Shown piece by piece: positions 1 through 8,192 of a stretch of 64,000 nucleotides of DNA (positions within the stretch are counted from its first letter, which is position 1; the number at the start of each line of letters is the position of its first letter). This stretch comes from Sphaerochaeta sp032144095 (GTDB lineage Bacteria > Spirochaetota > Spirochaetia > Sphaerochaetales > Sphaerochaetaceae). The notes under the pieces were generated by a model. The model was not told where the DNA came from. It made no database searches and was given only the letters and a program-made list of their open reading frames with translations. Both the position numbers and the translations under genes were made by a program. Location: NCBI RefSeq assembly GCF_032144095.1, contig NZ_JAVSNJ010000008.1, positions 1 to 64,000 on the forward strand, written 5' to 3'.

Positions 1-6
1 ATAATT

Positions 7-35
7 TTTACATTCTGCAAATCTTGCCTTATACT
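7..35 (+). promoter_or_regulatory. Promoter of the nqrBCDEF operon
   Basis: TTTACA at 7-12 and TATACT at 30-35 are separated by 17 bases, a good sigma-70 match. Transcription should start near 42, giving a leader of about 17 nt with an AGGAGG ribosome site at 49-54. It implies that nqrB is the first gene of this transcript or has an internal promoter. Confidence 0.6.
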
Positions 36-58
36 GAAAAATAGTAAGAGGAGGAACC

Positions 59-1033
59 GTGAAAATCCAAAAACAACAAGCAATGCGTAATGTCCTATAT
101 GCCCTCGCACCACTATGCCTTGCAGCAACCTATTTTTTCGGCTGGCGATTCATCGCCGTATTGGTAGTAGTAGGGGCCACAGGACTTTTGTGTGAATGGC
201 TCATGGCCAGGCGATATGGATACAAGATCACTGAATCCCTCTTCGTATCCTGTACCCTCTTCGCACTCTCCCTACCTCCGACCATACCCCTCTGGATAGC
301 GGCGTTGGGCATAGCCTTTGGCATCATCTTCGGCAAGATGATCTTCGGTGGCTTTGGCAAGAACATATTCAACCCCGCCATCACGGCACGAGCCTTTGTC
401 TATATCAGCTTTGGGGTCCCCATGACTGCAAGGTTCATTGGCAATGCAACAAGCCTAGGCTGGTTTCCTGCCGGATTTGGTTCGTGGATTACCCACGCCG
501 ACAGCGTCTCGGCAGCTACCCCTCTGTTGACCAAGAACGTACCCCTATTGGATATGTTCCTAGGCTTTACCAGCGGTAGTTTTGGAGAGACAAGTGCTGT
601 CCTCATCCTGCTAGGGGGCCTGTTCATCCTCTACAAGAAGACGGCCAACTGGAAAATCGTCGTCGCTTCGATAGGGTCCTTTCTCCTGCTGCAGACGGTG
701 TTCTGGGCTACGGGACTGCAAATCTCTACGGAGAACGGCCTCCAGGCAGTGGCCTCCCCCATGGCAGCACTTTTGGGAGGAAGCTTCCTCTTTGCCGCCT
801 TCTTCATGATAACAGACCCTGTTTCTGCCTCCCAGTCGACCGATACCGGCCGATGGATCTATGGGGCGATGTTCGGCATCCTCACCGTCCTGATACGCAC
901 CTTCTCAACCTGGGTCGAGGGAGTCACCTTTGCGATCCTCCTGGCAAACATGTTCGCTCCCCTTCTCGACACCATCCTTAAGGGTATCAAGGCAAAGAAA
1001 AAGCTGAAAGCCACCCAGGGAGGTGCAGCATGA
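59..1033 (+). CDS. nqrB: Na+-translocating NADH:quinone reductase subunit B (NqrB/RnfD family)
   Basis: This polytopic inner-membrane subunit carries a covalently bound FMN and forms part of the sodium-pumping core of NQR, which couples NADH oxidation to Na+ export. The 324-residue product is hydrophobic, with the family sequence NPAITARAF near residue 105. The flavin attachment region reads DSVSAATPL at 148-156, with Thr154 as the likely FMN site; the usual Gly of S-G-A-T is Ala here. NqrB proteins are usually about 410 residues, so this one has RnfD size. I name it NqrB because the operon ends with an NqrF rather than with RnfB/RnfC. GTG is the start, four bases after AGGAGG. It overlaps nqrC by four bases. 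Confidence 0.82.
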   Translation: MKIQKQQAMRNVLYALAPLCLAATYFFGWRFIAVLVVVGATGLLCEWLMARRYGYKITESLFVSCTLFALSLPPTIPLWIAALGIAFGIIFGKMIFGGFGKNIFNPAITARAFVYISFGVPMTARFIGNATSLGWFPAGFGSWITHADSVSAATPLLTKNVPLLDMFLGFTSGSFGETSAVLILLGGLFILYKKTANWKIVVASIGSFLLLQTVFWATGLQISTENGLQAVASPMAALLGGSFLFAAFFMITDPVSASQSTDTGRWIYGAMFGILTVLIRTFSTWVEGVTFAILLANMFAPLLDTILKGIKAKKKLKATQGGAA

Positions 1034-1623
1034 AAAAGAAGGATACATTCTACCACAAACGCCTCTACCCCTTGGTATTCATGGTATCTACAACGGTATT
1101 CTGTATTCTCGTGACATCAGGGCTCTATCTGACTACGCTGGACAAGGCCGAGGCAAACGAACTCTCCTTCACCCGTAGGGCCATCCTCGATGCTGGTGGG
1201 TTGCAGTATGAAAACACCACTGCGGGAATCGAAAAGACCTATACTGACAGTATTGAGGTCGAAAAAGGCTACTATATTGCCAATGGCACTGAAGGCAAGC
1301 GCTTCATCATCCCCGTACAGGGCCCCGGCCTCTGGGGAACCATCGCCATCATGGTAGGGTTCGAGGAGGATCTCAAGACCTTCGCAGGGCTTGCAATCGT
1401 AAGTCAGAATGAGACCCCAGGCTTAGGTGCCCGTATCGAGGAGCCGTGGTTTACTGCCCAGTTCAAGGGCAAGCAACCACCGTTCACCTTGGTGGAGGAA
1501 GGCACCAGCGCCCTTGCCAATGAAGTGGATGCCATTACAGGAGCTACCCGTACCTCAGAGTATTTCAGAAACCTAGTGAACCGTTCTGCAGCCGATGCCC
1601 AGCGCATCATTAGAGGAGAGTGA
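1030..1623 (+). CDS. nqrC: Na+-translocating NADH:quinone reductase subunit C (NqrC/RnfG family)
   Basis: NqrC carries the second covalently bound FMN of the NQR complex and faces the periplasm. The 197-residue protein has one N-terminal membrane helix (about residues 13-36) followed by an FMN-binding domain. The motif ETPGLGARI (128-136) and the flavinylation motif DAITGATRT (167-175, FMN on Thr173) are intact. Length is closer to RnfG (about 205) than to typical NqrC (about 260). The start overlaps the nqrB stop (ATGA), and nqrD starts two bases after its own stop. Confidence 0.85.
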   Translation: MKKKDTFYHKRLYPLVFMVSTTVFCILVTSGLYLTTLDKAEANELSFTRRAILDAGGLQYENTTAGIEKTYTDSIEVEKGYYIANGTEGKRFIIPVQGPGLWGTIAIMVGFEEDLKTFAGLAIVSQNETPGLGARIEEPWFTAQFKGKQPPFTLVEEGTSALANEVDAITGATRTSEYFRNLVNRSAADAQRIIRGE

Positions 1624-1624
1624 G

Positions 1625-2230
1625 ATGGCCAAGAAACTGATGAAAAAAACCTTTATGGAACCCTTGGGCAAAAACAACCCTGTTTTTGTCCAGATACTCG
1701 GGATCTGCTCTACCCTGGCAGTAACCAACAAGCTGCAGAATACCATGGTGATGACCTTGGGTGTCATGTTTACCACAGCCCTCTCCAGCTGGACGATATC
1801 GCTGCTTCGCAACCATATCCCCTCACGCATCCGCATGATGGTGGAGACCATGGTCATTGCAACCTACGTCATCATCGTCGACATCGTGCTGAAGGCCTAC
1901 TACCCTGAGATGTGGAAGCAACTCGGTCCCTACGTCGGGCTCATCATAACCAACTGTATCGTCATGGGTCGTATCGAGGCCTTTGCCCTGCAGAACAAGC
2001 CGATGCTATCTCTCGTTGATGGCCTTGCCTCCGGGTTGGGATATGCCTACGTGCTACTGGTCATCGCCTTTGTCCGTGAACTCTTGGGAACCGGTAGCCT
2101 TTGGGGCTACAGGATCCTGGGATCCTGGTGGACAAACTGGTCCATCATGATCATGCCCCCTGGAGGATTCTTCGTGCTGGCGATCTTCATCTGGGTCATT
2201 CGCGAAACTATCATGAAGGAGGCCAAGTAA
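1625..2230 (+). CDS. nqrD: Na+-translocating NADH:quinone reductase subunit D (NqrD/RnfE family)
   Basis: NqrD is one of the two paired six-helix membrane subunits that, with NqrE, form the sodium channel region and share an iron centre. The product has 201 residues and several hydrophobic helices. It carries the family sequences NNPVFVQILGICSTLAVTN near the N terminus and ITNCIVMGRIEAFA in the middle, whose Cys is a conserved metal ligand in this family. I chose ATG 1625, directly after the nqrC stop; an in-frame start 30 bases upstream lies inside nqrC. The stop overlaps the nqrE start by one base (TAATG). Confidence 0.87.
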   Translation: MAKKLMKKTFMEPLGKNNPVFVQILGICSTLAVTNKLQNTMVMTLGVMFTTALSSWTISLLRNHIPSRIRMMVETMVIATYVIIVDIVLKAYYPEMWKQLGPYVGLIITNCIVMGRIEAFALQNKPMLSLVDGLASGLGYAYVLLVIAFVRELLGTGSLWGYRILGSWWTNWSIMIMPPGGFFVLAIFIWVIRETIMKEAK

Positions 2231-2823
2231 TGAATGAATCAATCATGCCCTTTGCCATATTCTTTGCCTCAATCTTCACCGGAAACATCCTGCTCACCAA
2301 CTATTTGGGGATGTGTTCCTTCCTCTCTGTTTCCAAAGAGCTGAAGACCTCACTGGGCCTAGGGGCTGCCGTCATCTTCGTCATGGCAACCACCACACCC
2401 CTGAACTGGCTCGTCTACCGGTATCTGCTCATTCCCTTTGGGTTGGATTACCTTCGCTTCATTGCCTTCATCATCGTCATAGCAGCCTTTGTACAGCTTA
2501 CCGAGATGGTCATCGAGCGATACAGCGAACCCCTCTACCAATCCCTGGGAATCTTTTTGCCCCTCATTACCGTCAACTGTGCAATCCTTGGTGCGAGTCT
2601 GTTCATGGTCATCCGGGAGTACACACTTTTCACCTCCTTCCTCTTCGGGCTAGGAAGCGGAATAGGCTGGTTTATCGCCATCATTGCAATGGCCGGCATC
2701 CGGCAGAAACTGAAAAACGCCAAAGTACCCCCAGGGCTTGAAGGCCCTGGCATAACGTTGGTGATTGCCGGATTCATGGCCATGGCATTCATGGGCTTCT
2801 CTGGCATGATTGCCCTATCGTAA
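2230..2823 (+). CDS. nqrE: Na+-translocating NADH:quinone reductase subunit E (NqrE/RnfA family)
   Basis: NqrE pairs with NqrD in the membrane with inverted topology. The 197-residue product contains the family patterns NILLTNYLGMCSFLSVS near residue 20 and TVNCAILGASLFM in the middle, both bearing the conserved cysteines, and ends in a hydrophobic helix. The start ATG overlaps the nqrD stop. The long upstream reading frame inside nqrD is not coding because it would put unrelated charged sequence before the first helix. Confidence 0.87.
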   Translation: MNESIMPFAIFFASIFTGNILLTNYLGMCSFLSVSKELKTSLGLGAAVIFVMATTTPLNWLVYRYLLIPFGLDYLRFIAFIIVIAAFVQLTEMVIERYSEPLYQSLGIFLPLITVNCAILGASLFMVIREYTLFTSFLFGLGSGIGWFIAIIAMAGIRQKLKNAKVPPGLEGPGITLVIAGFMAMAFMGFSGMIALS

Positions 2824-2833
2824 GGAGCATATG

Positions 2834-3937
2834 ATGGTAATTACACTACTGATAAGCATTGGGATCATCAGCCTCCTCTCAGTCTTCCTGGCCATCCTCA
2901 TGGTCATCGCTGATGCCACGATAGGCAACTATGGAACAGTCAAGATATCCATCAATGATGGGTCGAAGGTATTGGAGGTCGATGGTGGGCAACCCCTGCT
3001 TCGCGCCCTCAACCAGGAAGGGGTGTTCATCCCCTCCGCCTGTGGTGGACGAGGCTCCTGCGGACTGTGCAAGGTGAAGGTTGTATCGGGAGGAGGAGAC
3101 TATCTTCCTACAGAACTACCATTCATCTCCGACGAAGAGCGAAAACAGCTCATCAGGCTCTCCTGCCAGGTCAAGGTAAAGACCGATGTGGCCATCGTCA
3201 TTCCTGAGGAACTCTTCCTCGTCAAGGAGTTCACTACGGTGGTGGAAAGCATCAAGGACCTCACCCATGACATCAAGCAGGTCACCCTCAGCCTGAAGGA
3301 TCCCACTGAGATATCGACAAAGGCTGGCCAGTACATACAGTTCGTGGTACCTGAGTATGAGGACTCCGACGAGAGTGTCTATCGCGCGTACTCGATGGCA
3401 TCCCCTCCTGGAGACAGCAAGCATGTGGAATTGGAGATCCGTCTCGTTCCCAATGGAATCTGCACCACCTATGTGCACAAGCACCTCAAGGAAGGGGATG
3501 AGGTCATCATCAACGGCCCGTATGGAGAGTTCTACCTCAGGGATACCGAACGGAACATCATCTTCATCGCCGGAGGGTCGGGGATGGCCCCCATCAAGAG
3601 CATGCTGCTCGATATGGAGAAGAAAGGCTCGACACGAAAGACAACATACTTCTTTGGTGCCCGATCGAAACGGGACCTCTTCCTCCTTGATGAGATGAAG
3701 GCCCTTGAAAAGACGATACCCAACTTCACCTTCGTACCCGCCTTGAGCGAACCTCAGGCTGAGGACAAATGGGAAGGGGAAGTAGGTCTCATCACCGATG
3801 TGGTTAGGCGGATGGTTTCAGAAGGCTCCAACAGCGAAGCCTACCTTTGCGGAAGCCCTGGCATGATCGACGCATGTATCAAGGTCCTCCACGAGCTGGA
3901 AGTCCCTCCCGAGAACGTCTTCTACGACAAATTCTGA
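2834..3937 (+). CDS. nqrF: Na+-translocating NADH:quinone reductase subunit F
   Basis: NqrF is the NADH-oxidising entry subunit: electrons pass from NADH to FAD and then to a [2Fe-2S] cluster. One N-terminal membrane helix (residues 3-25) is followed by a ferredoxin domain with Cys70, Cys76, Cys79 and Cys111 (C-x5-C-x2-C spacing), a flavin domain with the FAD motif RAYSMASPP, and an NAD-binding domain ending in VFYDKF. At 367 residues it is about 40 shorter than the Vibrio enzyme. Two consecutive ATGs occur (2831, 2834); 2834 sits six bases from AAGGAG (2822-2827) and is preferred. Its presence identifies the operon as NQR rather than RNF. Confidence 0.9.
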   Translation: MVITLLISIGIISLLSVFLAILMVIADATIGNYGTVKISINDGSKVLEVDGGQPLLRALNQEGVFIPSACGGRGSCGLCKVKVVSGGGDYLPTELPFISDEERKQLIRLSCQVKVKTDVAIVIPEELFLVKEFTTVVESIKDLTHDIKQVTLSLKDPTEISTKAGQYIQFVVPEYEDSDESVYRAYSMASPPGDSKHVELEIRLVPNGICTTYVHKHLKEGDEVIINGPYGEFYLRDTERNIIFIAGGSGMAPIKSMLLDMEKKGSTRKTTYFFGARSKRDLFLLDEMKALEKTIPNFTFVPALSEPQAEDKWEGEVGLITDVVRRMVSEGSNSEAYLCGSPGMIDACIKVLHELEVPPENVFYDKF

Positions 3938-3953
3938 CCCCAAGGAGCTCATG

Positions 3954-4424
3954 ATGAAACAAACACCTGAATTCGACAAGATACAGCAAGAGATGAAGAA
4001 AGGCGTCATCACCCTCGATGGTTTTTTGGGAGATGACAAAAGGAAATTGGTTGACATCATTGCAAGTGACGCCCTGACAGTAAGCAAGCATAGGACCACC
4101 CATGAGGCCATTGCAAGCCGTATGGAATGGTTCAAGGAACTTGGGTTTACAGGCCTGGGTCAGTTCATCACCATCGACGAGAGGTTTGAGGTAAAGGTTG
4201 AGACCGTCCGTGGACTGCTTCCCTCCCCTTTCGGAGGTCCAAACATGTACGGAAAGGTCAACACCACCGTAGTGAACAAGGTGAAGGAAAGGACTATCGT
4301 CTACACCGACCTACACATCCACTTCATCGCCGACTATGGATTCTTTGAAGGCAAAGGCTCCCCCTTCAGGCTCGAACCAGAAGATCTCATCGATATCCTG
4401 GAAGTGCCCAAAGAGGAAGAGTAG
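3954..4424 (+). CDS. Hypothetical protein, last gene of the nqr operon
   Basis: I do not recognise this 156-residue protein. It has no signal peptide or membrane helix, is charged at both ends, and contains two aspartate/histidine-rich stretches (FITIDERFEVKVE and YTDLHIHFIADYGFF). It starts 16 bases after nqrF, with the same arrangement of AAGGAG followed by two ATGs (3951 and 3954), so it is probably cotranscribed. A role as an assembly or accessory protein of NQR is only a guess from position. It converges with the MFS gene, leaving two bases between the stop codons and no room for a separate terminator. Confidence 0.65.
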   Translation: MKQTPEFDKIQQEMKKGVITLDGFLGDDKRKLVDIIASDALTVSKHRTTHEAIASRMEWFKELGFTGLGQFITIDERFEVKVETVRGLLPSPFGGPNMYGKVNTTVVNKVKERTIVYTDLHIHFIADYGFFEGKGSPFRLEPEDLIDILEVPKEEE

Positions 4425-4426
4425 GC

Positions 4427-5701
4427 TCACCTCTGCGAACCATCTGCTTCTTTGGGCAGCCAAAGGAGCAGTGCAAGCAGAAAACAGATGGCTGAGACAA
4501 CCAGTATGCCCAACCCGACCCCTAACAGGGTCGAAAAGAAGCCAAGGGCCAGGGCGATGGCTGCAGCAAACAGGGATTCGGCCTGGGACTCCACCGACAG
4601 GGCAGAGGCCAGGGAGTCCTGGTACATCCGCTCGCTTACATAGGTGATGCCCATGGGCTTTCTCAGATTCTCCAATATGTAGATTCCCAAATAGAGAACG
4701 ACAGCAACGGTTACCCAGCTTAGATGGAGGAAAAACCCGCTCAACACCCCCAACGTTATCCCCAGCAGCATAGTTAGGTTCAGTGGTGTCGCCAACTGTC
4801 CGAACCGTTGGGCAAACTTTCCAGACCTGCTGGAGACAAAGGCCGTGGAGCTGTACATGATGGCATATACCAGCCCCACCAAGAGGGCTGTTCTTTTTTG
4901 GTCCTCCAAATTCAGGAGGATCGGGATGCTCAGAGCCAACGTCTTCAGTAGTGGTTGCAAATAATCCTTGAACGCCTTGTAGTACCCGCTATAGAGCGCC
5001 TGGTTTGCAATGGTCCTCATCGTCTTGGGGTTCTTCATGCTGGAAAACAGGGACCGCAACACCACAAGGAAGGTTTCAGAGATCTTTTCCCCGTTGGCCT
5101 GATGCCTTCCATCCAGATATTTGGGGTAGGAGACGATCAACAGCAGATTCAACACATAGGGAATGATGGAGAACAAGAACACAGCCTTGTAGGAACCCCG
5201 CCAGAATATCAGGATTGCGGCCAGGATTGCAGAAACCGTCGAGCCCCATTGGGACCAGGCACGGGTATGCCCATAGTAGTAGGTGCGCTGGGAGTTCCAC
5301 CCTTGCCTGTCCAGATACTCAAAGATCATGGCCTTATGGGTTCCGGTGCGGAAGGCCTCACCAAAGGCGAAGGCTATCATGGCCAGAAAGAGCAGGCCGT
5401 ATGAAGAGACCGCATAGAACAGGAAAAACGAGAGGATATAGGAGAGAAAGGAGAGGGCCATGGTCATGCGCCGGCCCATGGTATCGGCCATCACCCCTGA
5501 AGGGATCTCCAGGATGTTTATGCTGATCTCCCTTACCGCATAGAGCGCCCCGATCTGGACATAGGAAAGCCCCTTACTCAAGAAAATCAACAACAGGAAC
5601 GGTTCAAAAAACTGCAGGTTCTTCAGAAACCCGTAGGTACAGAACTTGAAGTACTGCATGTTCTTCTCAAAGATCTGAGGTACCTTCTCTTTGTGGCCCA
5701 T
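4427..5701 (-). CDS. Major facilitator superfamily transporter
   Basis: The 424-residue protein has about 12 hydrophobic segments. The MFS loop 2-3 signature appears as GVMADTMGRRMTM at about residues 68-80 (G-x3-D-x2-G-R-R). The long central hydrophilic part (about residues 185-215) separates two six-helix halves. The substrate cannot be deduced. It is transcribed alone on the minus strand and converges with the nqr operon; the LacI gene lies about 60 bases upstream on the same strand. The start ATG at 5701 is the only one before the first helix. Confidence 0.8.
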   Translation of the reverse strand: MGHKEKVPQIFEKNMQYFKFCTYGFLKNLQFFEPFLLLIFLSKGLSYVQIGALYAVREISINILEIPSGVMADTMGRRMTMALSFLSYILSFFLFYAVSSYGLLFLAMIAFAFGEAFRTGTHKAMIFEYLDRQGWNSQRTYYYGHTRAWSQWGSTVSAILAAILIFWRGSYKAVFLFSIIPYVLNLLLIVSYPKYLDGRHQANGEKISETFLVVLRSLFSSMKNPKTMRTIANQALYSGYYKAFKDYLQPLLKTLALSIPILLNLEDQKRTALLVGLVYAIMYSSTAFVSSRSGKFAQRFGQLATPLNLTMLLGITLGVLSGFFLHLSWVTVAVVLYLGIYILENLRKPMGITYVSERMYQDSLASALSVESQAESLFAAAIALALGFFSTLLGVGLGILVVSAICFLLALLLWLPKEADGSQR

Positions 5702-5762
5702 CCGCTCTACCCTCTATCAATATTGGAGAGCATTCTACTCCCAAATCAACAAAATGCAAACA

Positions 5763-6827
5763 CTATCCTCTCGGTCCTGGCTCCCCTGTCGAGTTGCGTA
5801 TGATGAGGCGGCTGCGGTATTCCACCCGGGTGACGGCACCGGAATCCACCTCAACCGGCGGTTTCTTGGCCATCTTGTCGGATATGAGCCGGATGGCACT
5901 ACGCCCGACCTGGATGATATAGTGCTCCACCGTCGTAAGGCTTACCCCACGGAAGGAAGATGGATAGATGTTGTCAAAGCCACAGACACTGTAATCGCGG
6001 GGAATGGAGAACCCAGCATCATGGATGGCATCGATCACCCCATAGGCAACCATGTCGTTGATAGCCACGATCGCTGTCACCTGAGGAGTCTCCCGAATGC
6101 AACGCTTGGCAAGTTCATAGCCTGTCTGGTGCTCGATGTCGACGGTATTGAGCTCGGTGGAAGAAGCAACTTCAGAAGTAAAAAGGGAGAGCTTGGCTCC
6201 GCTGCCAGCAAGCCTGAACTCAGCCTTGAGCCCTTCATACCTCCGTACACGTGCACTGTGCTCTGAGTTGAGGCTCGTCGACACATAGGCAACCTTCCTA
6301 TGCCCAAGTTGCAAAAGGTGCTTTCCGACGAAGGAGCCTGCGGTAAAGTTGTTCACATCGACCGTATCGAGGCCCAGTTCATTCTGCTTGTCCCCAACGG
6401 CAACTACAGGAACACTCTTGTTGAGTTCCCGGACAAGGTCAGGTTGTTGGGGGATCATGGCAAAGACCACCCCGCCCACCATGGGATCCTTGGCAAACTC
6501 ACAGATCCGTTTTTCCTTCTCGGTATCCCAATAGGTAGTGAACAGCATGGTATCAAGACCACGAAGAGAGGCCTCCTGCTCCATACCTTGGATAATGGTC
6601 GCAAAATAGGGGTTCATGACCGAGGGGCAGACGATGGCCAATACCTTCTTGTCATACTTGCCGCTCTTTTTCTCATATCCAAGTTCCCGCGCCAAGGCGT
6701 ATACGGTATCGACAGTATCGGAAGAGAACCGTGAGAGGCTCTTTTTTGCCAAAATCATCGATACGCTTGCTGATGAGATACCTGCTGCATCGCCAATATC
6801 CTTCAGGGTGACCTTCTTTTTACTCAT
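5763..6827 (-). CDS. LacI-family transcriptional regulator of the adjacent TRAP operon
   Basis: This is a LacI/GalR regulator of 354 residues. The N-terminal helix-turn-helix reads VTLKDIGDAAGISSASVSMI (about residues 6-25), followed by a hinge and a periplasmic-binding-protein-like effector domain with VVGGVVFAMIP and VDVNNFTAG motifs. ATG 6827 is chosen because AGGAG lies eight bases upstream and it leaves the usual short N terminus; an ATG nine codons upstream is less likely. It is divergent from the TRAP genes, the normal layout for a local regulator. The effector is unknown. Confidence 0.85.
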   Translation of the reverse strand: MSKKKVTLKDIGDAAGISSASVSMILAKKSLSRFSSDTVDTVYALARELGYEKKSGKYDKKVLAIVCPSVMNPYFATIIQGMEQEASLRGLDTMLFTTYWDTEKEKRICEFAKDPMVGGVVFAMIPQQPDLVRELNKSVPVVAVGDKQNELGLDTVDVNNFTAGSFVGKHLLQLGHRKVAYVSTSLNSEHSARVRRYEGLKAEFRLAGSGAKLSLFTSEVASSTELNTVDIEHQTGYELAKRCIRETPQVTAIVAINDMVAYGVIDAIHDAGFSIPRDYSVCGFDNIYPSSFRGVSLTTVEHYIIQVGRSAIRLISDKMAKKPPVEVDSGAVTRVEYRSRLIIRNSTGEPGPRG

Positions 6828-6961
6828 GCTGGATACTCCTTGCCTGACTTCCATTAAAGTTAAACACTTTTCAACAACAAATGCAAGAACAAAAATCAGA
6901 ACTTATCCCATATAAGAATAGGTAACTTTTTTTCCTGCTAGAAAACAAAGAGAAATTAAAT

Positions 6962-6990
6962 TTGACAAGTAGAGATTCTTCCCGTACACT
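6962..6990 (+). promoter_or_regulatory. Promoter of the TRAP transporter operon
   Basis: TTGACA at 6962-6967 and TACACT at 6985-6990 with a 17-base spacer. The expected start is near 6997, immediately before a long inverted repeat, so the leader is about 79 nt. Confidence 0.7.
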
Positions 6991-7000
6991 GAAAAAAAAT

Positions 7001-7058
7001 CGTTAGTGAATATATGGAAAAAACTGTTGAAAACTGTTGAAAAATATATTCCCTAACG
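7001..7058 (+). promoter_or_regulatory. Inverted repeat in the TRAP operon leader (operator pair or mRNA hairpin)
   Basis: CGTTAGTGAATATAT (7001-7015) and ATATATTCCCTAACG (7044-7058) are complementary at 14 of 15 positions. The 28-base loop contains a tandem repeat of AAACTGTTGA (7021-7030, 7031-7040). The structure begins at the predicted transcription start and ends eight bases before the GGAGG of dctP. It could be two half-sites for the LacI protein or a stem-loop acting on translation or mRNA stability. Confidence 0.6.
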
Positions 7059-7075
7059 AAACTCTGGAGGAAAGA

Positions 7076-8089
7076 ATGAAAAAGGTACTTTTTGCTCTCA
7101 TGGTTCTTGTTCTGGCCCTTTCACCGCTGATGGCACAGGGTGCAAAAGAAGCTCCTGCTGACAAGGATTACAAGCTTGTTCTCAAGATGAGCCACGTGTT
7201 CGCACCCAATGAACAGCTAACCAAATCCCTGAACATTGTCGTAGAAAACATCAAGACCCGCACCAATGGCGCCATTGAGATCCAGCACTATCCTCAGGGA
7301 CAGCTTGCTGTCTATAAGGACGGTGTCGAACAGGTTGCACGTGGTGCAAAGTTCATCTCCGTCGAGGACCCCTCCTATCTTGGAGACTATGTCCCAGACT
7401 TCAACGCCTTGGTCGGCCCGATGCTGTACACCTCCTTCGATGCCTATGAGTACATGATCAAGACCCCTCTGGTAAAGAACATGATCAAGGAATTGGAAGA
7501 GAAGCATAACATAAAGGTGCTTGCCCTTGACTACATCTTTGGCTTCCGCAACCTGAAGACCAACAAGATCATCACCAAGCCAGAAGACCTCAAAGGCATG
7601 AAGATCCGCACCCCTGGAAGCCAGCTGTTCATTGACACCATCAATGCAATGGGTGCAACCGCAACCCCACTTCCGTTCAGCGAAACCATCTCTGCAGTAC
7701 AGCAGGGTGTTGTCGACGGCCTGGAAGGGACCATGGATGCGTATGGATCCAACGGTAGTGCTGAAGTTGCCAAGAACATGGCCTTCACCAAGCATTTCCT
7801 CGGAACCTGTGGTGTCTATATCAACAACGACCTGTTCAACAGCATTCCAGAAAAATATCGCACGATCATCCAGGAAGAGTTTACAGCAGGTGCTGCCCAG
7901 ATGAATACCGAGATCGCCAACAACTATGAAGCGACCAAGGCAATGCTGGAAGCCAAGGGCAACAAGTTCAATGAAGTTGACAACGCTGCCTTTGCAGCAG
8001 TCGCAGGTCCTGTATATGCCAACATGAAGGGTGTCACCCCTGGCATCTACGATACCTTGCAGGCTGAACTTGCAAAAATGAACAAGTAA
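7076..8089 (+). CDS. dctP: TRAP transporter substrate-binding protein, DctP family
   Basis: This periplasmic protein captures a carboxylate-type solute for the DctQ/DctM membrane complex, which uses an ion gradient. The 337-residue product begins with a signal peptide (MKKVLFALMVLVLALSPLMA). It contains the DctP signature around GMKIRTPGS, whose Arg usually binds the substrate carboxylate, and the helix sequence SAVQQGVVDGLEGTMDA. ATG 7076 follows GGAGG by five bases; an upstream in-frame TTG would fall inside the leader hairpin. An intercistronic stem-loop follows the gene. Confidence 0.9.
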   Translation: MKKVLFALMVLVLALSPLMAQGAKEAPADKDYKLVLKMSHVFAPNEQLTKSLNIVVENIKTRTNGAIEIQHYPQGQLAVYKDGVEQVARGAKFISVEDPSYLGDYVPDFNALVGPMLYTSFDAYEYMIKTPLVKNMIKELEEKHNIKVLALDYIFGFRNLKTNKIITKPEDLKGMKIRTPGSQLFIDTINAMGATATPLPFSETISAVQQGVVDGLEGTMDAYGSNGSAEVAKNMAFTKHFLGTCGVYINNDLFNSIPEKYRTIIQEEFTAGAAQMNTEIANNYEATKAMLEAKGNKFNEVDNAAFAAVAGPVYANMKGVTPGIYDTLQAELAKMNK

Positions 8090-8105
8090 GAAGCTCCGTC
8101 CATCG

Positions 8106-8165
8106 TAGGCCGGCCACTTGCCGCAATCCTCCCAGAAGATGGTTGCGTGCAGGAAGGTCGGCCTA
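8106..8165 (+). other. Intercistronic stem-loop between dctP and dctQ
   Basis: TAGGCCG (8106-8112) pairs with CGGCCTA (8159-8165), and within it CGCAATC (8122-8128) pairs with GGTTGCG (8141-8147) with one G-U. There is no T-run, so it is more likely an mRNA-stabilising or partial attenuating structure that favours expression of the binding protein over the membrane subunits. Confidence 0.55.
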
Positions 8166-8192
8166 TATCATATCCAAAGGAGGTGAAAGCCA

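Noticed and set aside
59..3937. Reading the first operon as RNF rather than NQR
   Set aside because: The last subunit is an NADH/FAD/[2Fe-2S] NqrF, and RnfB and RnfC are absent.
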